From JALWSI01 sp964569095 [NCBI: uncultured Aquificales bacterium] (lineage in GTDB: Bacteria > Thermosulfidibacterota > Thermosulfidibacteria > Thermosulfidibacterales), in assembly GCA_964569095.1 (NCBI GenBank), contig CAZMTB010000129.1, forward strand, positions 1 through 7,717: a DNA stretch of 7,717 nt. The letters are read 5' to 3'. The notes beneath the pieces were generated by a model that did no database searches, was not told the origin of the DNA, and saw only the letters and a program-made list of their open reading frames with translations. Of the stretch, positions 1 to 5,694 are shown one piece after another; position 1 is the first letter of the stretch; every line of letters begins with the position of its first letter. The position numbers and the translations under genes are program-made.

Positions 1-360
1 AAGTTTGCAAAGGAGAGGGTGTTGGGAGGCAAGCCCATAGCCAACCTACAGGCCATACAGTTCATGTTAGCAGACATCTTCTCCATGGCAGAGGCAGCGA
101 GGCTACTCAACTACAGGGCCAATTGGATGATGGATCAGGGCATGAGCTGCGACACCGAGATGACCCTTGCCAAGTACGTGGCCACCGAGAACGCCTTCGA
201 GTGCGCCAGGCTGGCCTGCGAGATCCACGGTGGCTACTCCTGCATAAGCGAGTACGCCGTCCAGAGGTTCCTGAGAGACGCCTGGGTGGCGATACCCTCC
301 GGTGGAACCTCCCAGATCGCCAAGATCGTTCTGGGCCGCCACGTTACCAAAAACTTTTAG
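1..360 (+). CDS. Acyl-CoA dehydrogenase, C-terminal part (5' end outside window)
   Basis: The reading frame is open from base 1 and ends at TAG 358-360, giving the last 119 residues of a protein normally about 380-390 long. The internal GTG at 19 is not a start, because the frame runs in from the left. Family marks are the helical segment GKPIANLQAIQFMLAD (fragment residues 10-25), the E-x-H-G-G-Y-S core (74-80), RFLRDA (89-94) and the flavin/substrate loop GGTSQI (101-106). The family removes alpha and beta hydrogens of acyl-CoA and passes electrons to ETF, or runs in reverse as an enoyl-CoA reductase. The position that is the catalytic Glu in MCAD/SCAD is Gly here (G101), as in long-chain acyl-CoA dehydrogenase, where the base lies on an upstream helix; that region is outside the window. 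etfB follows after 28 bp, so this ETF is its likely partner. The exact substrate cannot be read. Confidence 0.93.
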   Translation, partial: KFAKERVLGGKPIANLQAIQFMLADIFSMAEAARLLNYRANWMMDQGMSCDTEMTLAKYVATENAFECARLACEIHGGYSCISEYAVQRFLRDAWVAIPSGGTSQIAKIVLGRHVTKNF

Positions 361-388
361 TTTCCACGCGGGGAGGAGTTAGCCAACC

Positions 389-1186
389 ATGCCTCATGCC
401 GTTGTATGCGTAAAGCCGATCCCCGACCCGAAGGAGTGGGATCGGCTCTCCTTGGACCCCAAGACCGGGGTACTGAAGAGGGCTGGAATCTCCACGGTCA
501 TAAATCCTCTGGACAAGAACGCTTTGGAAGCAGCCCTTCAGCTCAAGGACAAGTTTGGATGGACCGTTACGGTTGTAAGTATGGCACCTCCTGATACTCA
601 GAAGACCCTCAGAGAGGCCCTGGCCATGGGAGCCGACAAGGTTCTCATGGCCAGCGACAGGGCCTTGGGTGGTGCAGATACCCTGGCCACTGCCTACACA
701 CTGGCGGCCCTAGTGAGAAAGGCGGGAGAGGCAGACATGGTCTTCTGCGGCAACATGAGTCTGGATGGCAGCACCAACCAGGTGGTGCCCCAGTTAGCAG
801 AGTTTCTTAACCTGCCCCACGCATCCCACGTGGTGGGGGTTGAGACCGACGACGGTTCCACCTTCAAGATCACCGTGGACCTGAAAGACGCCCTGCTCAC
901 CCTGGAGCACGACGGACCCATGGTGCTGGGGCTCACCAAAGAGGCCAACGAACCCCGCTTGGTATCGGTGATGGGCATCATTGCAGCCCAGTCGAAACCC
1001 ATAGAGGTCTTCTCTGCCGACGACCTCGGACTGGACCCGCAGAAGATAGGTCAAACGGGCTCCCCCACCATTGTGAGTGGGCTCTTCATGCCAGAGATAA
1101 AACGCAGAAGGGAGATCCTGGAAGGGGATCCAGAAGAAGTGGTGGAGAAGCTGATAGACGGACTGAGAGAGACGGGGGTGCTGTGA
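389..1186 (+). CDS. etfB: Electron transfer flavoprotein beta subunit
   Basis: This 265-residue protein has the usual EtfB length. It forms with EtfA the soluble ETF heterodimer that takes electrons from acyl-CoA dehydrogenase flavin or feeds them to it. Seen in the sequence: N-terminal CVKPIPDP (7-14), the segment INPLDKNALEAALQLK (38-53), GADKVLM (81-87), the nucleotide-binding loop D126-G-S-T-N-Q-V132, and NEPR followed by GIIAAQSKPIEVF (187-208). The loop reads DGxTxQV, closer to the form I recall from flavin-bifurcating ETFs (DGDTAQV) than to the mitochondrial form (DDDCNQT). The beta site may therefore hold FAD rather than AMP, but this is inference. The start ATG at 389 has GGGAGGAG at 371-378, 10 bases upstream. 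The stop TGA overlaps the etfA ATG by one base, suggesting translational coupling. Confidence 0.95.
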   Translation: MPHAVVCVKPIPDPKEWDRLSLDPKTGVLKRAGISTVINPLDKNALEAALQLKDKFGWTVTVVSMAPPDTQKTLREALAMGADKVLMASDRALGGADTLATAYTLAALVRKAGEADMVFCGNMSLDGSTNQVVPQLAEFLNLPHASHVVGVETDDGSTFKITVDLKDALLTLEHDGPMVLGLTKEANEPRLVSVMGIIAAQSKPIEVFSADDLGLDPQKIGQTGSPTIVSGLFMPEIKRRREILEGDPEEVVEKLIDGLRETGVL

Positions 1187-2193
1187 TGGCCAACATCGCT
1201 GATTACTCTGGATTCTGGGTTTTCGCCGAGCAGATAAACGGCAGGATTGCCGATGTGGGCAGGGAACTGCTGGGAAAGGCAAGGGAGCTTGCAGACGCCA
1301 AGGGAGTAGAGACAGCGGCGGTGGTGATAGGCAACTTCGAGAAAGAGCAGGTGGAGGAGCTCATATCCTACGGAGCCGACAAGGTGTATCTGCTCTCTCA
1401 CCCAAACCTACAGCTCTACTCTTCACTCAACTACACCAGACTTCTGGTAGAGCTGGTAGAGAAGGAGAAGCCCGAGGCGTTTCTCTTTGGAGCCGGTCCC
1501 CTGGGAGCAGACCTGGCCCCACGGGTGGCTGCCCGGTTACAGACAGGGCTGTCTGCCCACTGCGTGGACCTGAAACTGAACGAAGAAGGGGGCCTCGACC
1601 AGGTAGTTCCCGGTTTTGGAGGCTCTCTGATGGCCACCATCGTGTGTCCCAACCACCGTCCACAGATGGCAACGGTGATGCCAGGAGCAATGAAGATGCC
1701 TGAGCCCCAGAAGAGAGACGGCGAAGTGGTGCTGGTGGAAGTTGGAGATGTCCCCTCCCCATCTCCAAAGGTGGTGGAATTTAAGCCCAAAGAGCGATCT
1801 GCGGTGGCCCTTGACGGCGCAGAGGTCGTGATAGCCGGAGGATGGGGCATGGGAAGCAAGGAGAACTGGGCCCTCCTGGAGGAGCTTGCAGAGGTCCTGG
1901 GAGGGGCAGTTGGAGCAACCAGGCCGGCCATAGACGAGGGATGGGCCCCGGAAGACGTTATGATCGGCCAAAGTGGCAAGACCGTACATCCAAAGCTCTA
2001 CATAGGGGCCGGCATCTCCGGCGTGATGCACCACGTGGTAGGCATCCAGGACTCCGAGGTTATCGTGGCGATAAACAAGGATCCCAAGGCCGCGATCTTC
2101 GAGGTCTGCGACTTTGGAATCGTGGGAGACGCTGCAAAGGTGCTGCCCGTTCTCATATCGAAGCTGAAAGAACGAATGGGGAGTGAGGGATAA
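1186..2193 (+). CDS. etfA: Electron transfer flavoprotein alpha subunit
   Basis: This 335-residue protein has the usual EtfA length. The N-terminal domain contains LAPRVAARLQTGLSAHC (110-126) and GGSLMATIVCP (145-155). The C-terminal FAD-binding domain starts near 213 and shows GGWGMGSKENW (218-228), GATRPAIDEGW (243-253), GQSGKTVHPKLYIGAGISG (261-279) and AINKDPKAAIFEVCDFGIVGD (295-315), the signature region of the alpha-FAD site. I chose ATG 1186 over the in-frame GTG at 1183 because it gives the common TGATG coupling with the etfB stop; the G-rich stretch at 1174-1178 is the probable ribosome site. Residues usually Arg in the family before PG-x-MK are Met here (M165), and the GATA-x-GR-like motif reads GAGPLGA (102-108), modest departures. 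The protein works with etfB and the upstream acyl-CoA dehydrogenase. Confidence 0.95.
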   Translation: MANIADYSGFWVFAEQINGRIADVGRELLGKARELADAKGVETAAVVIGNFEKEQVEELISYGADKVYLLSHPNLQLYSSLNYTRLLVELVEKEKPEAFLFGAGPLGADLAPRVAARLQTGLSAHCVDLKLNEEGGLDQVVPGFGGSLMATIVCPNHRPQMATVMPGAMKMPEPQKRDGEVVLVEVGDVPSPSPKVVEFKPKERSAVALDGAEVVIAGGWGMGSKENWALLEELAEVLGGAVGATRPAIDEGWAPEDVMIGQSGKTVHPKLYIGAGISGVMHHVVGIQDSEVIVAINKDPKAAIFEVCDFGIVGDAAKVLPVLISKLKERMGSEG

Positions 2194-2210
2194 AAACAGA
2201 GTGAGATAGA

Positions 2211-2220
2211 AAGGAGGTGA
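2211..2220 (+). promoter_or_regulatory. Extended Shine-Dalgarno sequence before the Usp gene
   Basis: AAGGAGGTGA at 2211-2220 matches the 16S rRNA anti-Shine-Dalgarno end over ten consecutive bases and lies 7 bases before ATG 2228. It is the strongest ribosome site in the window; the other genes have 6-8 base matches. This suggests the small Usp protein is translated at a higher rate than its operon partners, and it fixes the start codon. Confidence 0.8.
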
Positions 2221-2227
2221 TACACAA

Positions 2228-2653
2228 ATGGCTACTCTTCCAAAGAAGATTCTCGTGTGTACAGACCTTACCCCTGAATCAGAGGGCACTGCCAAGTACG
2301 CCGCGGAGTTGGTTAAGCAGATGGGAGCCAGCATGATTCTCTTATACGTGGTTCCCGAGTTCTTCACCGAGGCAGACCTCATGGAGCTCTCCATTCCAGG
2401 GGGAAAGGAGGAGGTGTTCGCCCGTCTCAAGGCCAAGGCCGAAAAGGAGATGGCAGAGTTCGCCTCCAAGTATTGTCAGGGTCCAAGCTGCAGCAGCATG
2501 GTGGTCACTGGGGTTCCTCCAGTAGAGATCACCAAGGTGGCCCAACAAGAGGGAGTGGATCTCATCGTTATGGGATGCCACACGAGAACAGGATTGGGGT
2601 TGGTGGATAGAACCATCGCTCGTGCAACTTGTCCTGTATTGGTGGTTAAATAG
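2228..2653 (+). CDS. Universal stress protein (UspA) family protein
   Basis: At 141 residues this is a single Usp domain of usual length. It opens with KKILVCTDLTPESEGTAKYA (6-25), the first beta strand with the conserved Asp (D13), and has LLYVVPE (38-44), TGVPPVEI (94-101), GVDLIVMGCHTRTGL (109-123) and the closing strand CPVLVV (135-140). ATP-binding Usps carry G-x2-G-x9-G-(S/T) near the C terminus. Here the second Gly is Thr (GCHT, 116-119), and the stretch between GL and CPVLVV is about six residues shorter than in typical members, with the G-S/T element missing. Nucleotide binding is therefore doubtful. Its place between etfA and the permease, with gaps of only 34 and 35 bp, suggests a regulatory or accessory role for this pathway or transporter, but no partner can be named. 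Confidence 0.9.
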   Translation: MATLPKKILVCTDLTPESEGTAKYAAELVKQMGASMILLYVVPEFFTEADLMELSIPGGKEEVFARLKAKAEKEMAEFASKYCQGPSCSSMVVTGVPPVEITKVAQQEGVDLIVMGCHTRTGLGLVDRTIARATCPVLVVK

Positions 2654-2688
2654 GTTCTCAAGATTTTGGCAAAGAGAGGAGGGTTAGT

Positions 2689-4074
2689 ATGAAGTTCTAT
2701 CTAATGAAGGATCGCCCCTACGGTGAGGAGCAGCCTTACTGGGGAGGCCCCCTCAAGATAAGGCTCCCCTTCGTACACTATCCAATAGAATGGGCTGATT
2801 TTATCCAGGGAGCGATTCTTGCCGTGGTGCCCATGGGCATCATTGCGGCAATGACGAAGTACCTGGGGATTCCCTTCGAGATCGCCATCACCATGGTTAT
2901 CATCAACAACTTCTTCTATCTTATCCACACCACCTTCGGCGATCCCACCGTTGCAGGGTGGATAACCGCAGGAATTCCCCTCTACATCGGCTGGCTTTCA
3001 AAGTATCCCCTCGGTCCAGAGAGGTTGAAGGCCCTGATAGGCTTTCAGCTGGTGGTTGGTGCAATATTCTTGATTCTTGGCGTCACCGGTCTCGCAAAGA
3101 GGGTGGTGAGCGTAGTGCCTGCCTCTATCAAGTCGGGAATCCTCCTGGGAGCAGGTCTTGCATCCATCATCAGGGTCTTCAAGCCGGGCAGCTTCTTCCA
3201 GCAGATGCCCTACACTCTCACAATAGCAACGGTTTTCTCCTTCTTCATGCTCTTCTCGAAGAGGGCTCTGGCGCTAAGACAGAAGTACGGCATATTCAGA
3301 TGGATCGCCCAGTACGGAATCGCCCCTGCCTTCTTGGTGGGTTACGGTGTGGGTGTGATACTGAAAGAGATCAAGCCCCCCGTCATGAAGTACGGTCTCG
3401 TACACTGGGACATCGCTGGAATGATGACCAAGGTCTCTGCCCTGGGAGTGGGTTGGCCATCGGCAAAGATGATGGTAGACGCCATTCCCCTGGCAATCAT
3501 GGCCTACATTCTGGCCTTTGGAGACATCCTCATCCTCGAGTCTCTCATCGAGGTGTGTAACCGTGAGAGGCCCGACGAGAAGATCGTATTCCAGGCCAAC
3601 CGCACCCACATAATCACGGCTGTGAGAAACATTCTCGAGGCCATCTTCCTGCCTTTCCTGTCTCTTGCAGGTCCCCAGTGGACGGGCGGTCAGGCCCTTG
3701 TGGTGAACCGTTACATCAACAGCTCTCCGGAAGAAGAACCCACCTACTGGGGTGGAGCCACAAGCCTATTCTGGGGCATGAGCATCGCCCTCTGCCTGGC
3801 AATCATCGTCTCGTTCTGTAAGCCCGCCCTCAAGGTGGGATTTGCTCTCACCCTTATGATCCAGGGTTGGCTCTGCTGCTATCTGGCCATGGAGATGCTC
3901 CACGACAACGTGCAGCGAGGCATATCAGGCGTGATGGGCTCCATCATAGCCGCCAAGCCCGGGTCTGCCCTGGGACTGGGAGCAGGAATAGTGATGTACG
4001 TGCTCATCGAGTACATGAAGAACGGTGGTGTCAACGGAGGATCCAAAGAGGAGGTCTCTGAGGAGAACTCTTAA
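2689..4074 (+). CDS. Polytopic membrane permease, NCS2/SulP-like (substrate unknown)
   Basis: This is a 461-residue integral membrane protein with roughly 12 hydrophobic segments, for example about 37-58, 63-82, 87-102, 113-133, 146-162, 175-191, 207-226, 262-288, 312-328, 356-378, 382-404 and 426-442. It has no signal peptide and has a hydrophilic C-terminal tail rich in Glu, Gly and Ser. The segment VPASIKSGILLGAGLASII (143-161) resembles the NCS2 nucleobase permease motif after TM4, and the FGDILILESLIE region (278-289) followed by ANRTHIITAVRN (303-314) fits the TM8-TM9 link of that fold. The assignment is by pattern, not close similarity; the SulP family has the same fold and cannot be excluded. 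Placement among CoA-pathway genes suggests uptake of the organic acid that the downstream ligase activates, rather than a purine or pyrimidine. Start ATG 2689 has GAGGAGGG at 2676-2683. Confidence 0.7.
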   Translation: MKFYLMKDRPYGEEQPYWGGPLKIRLPFVHYPIEWADFIQGAILAVVPMGIIAAMTKYLGIPFEIAITMVIINNFFYLIHTTFGDPTVAGWITAGIPLYIGWLSKYPLGPERLKALIGFQLVVGAIFLILGVTGLAKRVVSVVPASIKSGILLGAGLASIIRVFKPGSFFQQMPYTLTIATVFSFFMLFSKRALALRQKYGIFRWIAQYGIAPAFLVGYGVGVILKEIKPPVMKYGLVHWDIAGMMTKVSALGVGWPSAKMMVDAIPLAIMAYILAFGDILILESLIEVCNRERPDEKIVFQANRTHIITAVRNILEAIFLPFLSLAGPQWTGGQALVVNRYINSSPEEEPTYWGGATSLFWGMSIALCLAIIVSFCKPALKVGFALTLMIQGWLCCYLAMEMLHDNVQRGISGVMGSIIAAKPGSALGLGAGIVMYVLIEYMKNGGVNGGSKEEVSEENS

Positions 4075-4089
4075 CCTTAGACCGAACAA

Positions 4090-4163
4090 GGCGGGAGTCG
4101 GGAGGGCAAAATAAAAAGGTTAACCCCCCCCTCACCTTTTAATTCCTCTCCCGATCTCCCGCC
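4090..4163 (+). other. Long imperfect inverted repeat in the permease-dehydratase gap
   Basis: The two arms are GGCGGGAG (4090-4097) with CTCCCGCC (4156-4163), and CGGGAG (4099-4104) with CTCCCG (4148-4153), joined by a T4098-A4154 pair with one bulged T. A second stem inside pairs AAAAGGT (4114-4120) with ACCTTTT (4134-4140) around a C-rich loop that contains eight consecutive C. The whole spans about 74 bases in a 121-bp gap, the only sizeable gap in the operon. No long T run follows the outer stem, so it is not a standard intrinsic terminator. It could be an mRNA-processing or stability element, an attenuator, or a partial terminator lowering expression of the last two genes. Confidence 0.6.
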
Positions 4164-4195
4164 CCTATTCCAAATAGCTCAAGGAGGACTGTGTA

Positions 4196-5662
4196 ATGGC
4201 ACTGAGAACAGCGGAGGAGTACAGAGAGAGCCTCAGAAAGATGCGCCCCAACATCTACAAGTTTGGGGAGCTAATCGAGGACGTGACCACCCACCCTGCA
4301 ACCAAACGCACCATCAACGGTCACGCCCAGCTTTTTGAGGCTTACGAGAACCCAGAATACGCAGATCTCTTCACCACCACCTCCCATCTTACCGGAGAGA
4401 AGGTATCACGCTACCTCTCCATCGTGAGATCCGCCGAGGACGCGGTCTACAACTGCAAGATGAAGAGAGCGGCATACCACCTAACCGGCACCTGTACCGG
4501 AGGCAGATGCGTTGGATTCACATCCCTCAACGCCATGTGGGCCACCACCTACGAGATGGATCAGGAGTTCGGCACCAACTACCACGAGCGCCTCAAGAAA
4601 TGGTTGATCGACGCCCAGTCCAGGGACATCACCTGCGCAGGGGCTCTAACCGACGCCAAAGGAGACAGGAGTCTCCCCCCCCACATGCAGGCAGACCCCG
4701 ATCTGAACCTCCGCATCGTGGAGCGCAAGAGCGACGGAATAGTGGTTAGAGGCGCCAAGTGCATGATCTGCGGAGTAGCAGCGGCCAACGAGATCTTTAT
4801 TCTGCCAGGTGGCGCATACAAGGAGCCCGATGCAGATTACGCGGTCTCCTTCGTGATCCCCCGAGACATAGAGGGTCTCACAATAGTGGAGGTTCGCAGG
4901 GCCAGCGACAAGAGGGAGTACGAAGAGGGATTCGATATCCCCAACGACATAGGCGGGATCACCCAGGCCTATCTGTTGTTTAACGACGTCTTTATTCCCA
5001 ACGAGCGGGTATTTATGGCTGGAGAGTACAAGTACTGCCTCAAGGCCGTCCAGTACTTCACCTCCACCTACAGGGCAGCCATTGGAGGATGCGTGGCAGG
5101 GCAGGGAGACATAAAGGTGGGAGCCGCAATAGCACTGGCCCGGTGCAATGGACTCTCCCAAAAGGTCTTCATGGACAAGCTGATTCAGATGCAGATCAAT
5201 AACGAGACCACCTTTGGAATGGGAGTGGCCGCATCCACGCTGGGACAGCAACATCCCTCAGGGTGCTGGAACTGCGATGCCTTGCTTGCCAACGTGAACA
5301 AGGTGCACGTGGCCATCTGTCCCGAGATCACCAACAGACTCGCAAGGGACATAGGCGGCGGTATAGCCGAAACCGGTTGTCTACCCTCTTACCAGGACAT
5401 CATGGATCCCAAGTACGGCGACCTCATCAAGAAGTACCTGGGAGCAGCCCTGCCTTGGGAACCCAGGGCAAGGGCGGCAAGGCTCATCGAGTGGCTCACC
5501 CTGGGACCGGGAGTACCGGGCTGCATGCACGGTGGAGGCTCCCCAGATGCCGCCAAGCTCATGATCCGCGTAAGCACCCCTTGGGAGAAGTTCGTGGATC
5601 TCGCCCGTCGCATCGGTGGCATCAAAGACGAGATTCCCGAACCCGCAAAAAAGAAGAAGTAA
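4196..5662 (+). CDS. 4-hydroxybutyryl-CoA dehydratase-like Fe-S flavoprotein, divergent active site
   Basis: This 488-residue protein has about the length of 4-hydroxybutyryl-CoA dehydratase/vinylacetyl-CoA isomerase (AbfD) and belongs to the HpaB/acyl-CoA dehydrogenase fold. AbfD-like stretches are TAEEYRESLRKM (5-16), TTYEMDQEFGTNYHE (117-131), TDAKGDRSLPP (152-162), DPDLNLRIVE (167-176), DGIVVRGAK (180-188), VFIPNERVF (265-273), DIGGGI (385-390) and MHGGGSP (444-450). AbfD from Clostridium aminobutyricum holds its [4Fe-4S] by C99, C103, H292 and C299 (literature, from memory). Here C100, C105 and C299 are present, the first pair is C-x4-C, and residue 292 is Tyr (codon 5069-5071 TAC). Other AbfD catalytic residues also look changed. 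There are 14 Cys, including C189-x2-C192 and C357-x2-C360. Start ATG 4196 follows AAGGAGGA (4181-4188). Family placement is firm. The reaction is unknown; an FAD-only HpaB-like function seems less likely because the cysteines are kept. Confidence 0.85.
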   Translation: MALRTAEEYRESLRKMRPNIYKFGELIEDVTTHPATKRTINGHAQLFEAYENPEYADLFTTTSHLTGEKVSRYLSIVRSAEDAVYNCKMKRAAYHLTGTCTGGRCVGFTSLNAMWATTYEMDQEFGTNYHERLKKWLIDAQSRDITCAGALTDAKGDRSLPPHMQADPDLNLRIVERKSDGIVVRGAKCMICGVAAANEIFILPGGAYKEPDADYAVSFVIPRDIEGLTIVEVRRASDKREYEEGFDIPNDIGGITQAYLLFNDVFIPNERVFMAGEYKYCLKAVQYFTSTYRAAIGGCVAGQGDIKVGAAIALARCNGLSQKVFMDKLIQMQINNETTFGMGVAASTLGQQHPSGCWNCDALLANVNKVHVAICPEITNRLARDIGGGIAETGCLPSYQDIMDPKYGDLIKKYLGAALPWEPRARAARLIEWLTLGPGVPGCMHGGGSPDAAKLMIRVSTPWEKFVDLARRIGGIKDEIPEPAKKKK

Positions 5663-5694
5663 CGCTTTAACTTTAATCTTAGGGAGGTAGAAAT

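Noticed and set aside
19-360. A complete small gene starting at GTG 19
   Set aside because: The frame is open to base 1 and its sequence matches only the C-terminal part of acyl-CoA dehydrogenases, so it is a truncated gene at the window edge.
1537-2469. Long minus-strand open frame of 310 codons across etfA and the Usp gene
   Set aside because: It lies opposite two strongly supported genes, crosses their boundary, and its translation is rich in His, Ser and Cys with no family motif.
2958-3560. Plus-strand open frame of 200 codons inside the permease gene
   Set aside because: It is an out-of-frame reading of the membrane protein, without hydrophobic segments or its own ribosome site.
4675-4682. 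Run of eight C inside the dehydratase-like gene, a possible slippage site or frameshift
   Set aside because: The frame on both sides aligns at equal length with AbfD (TDAKGDR before, DPDLNLRIVE after), so no indel is present.
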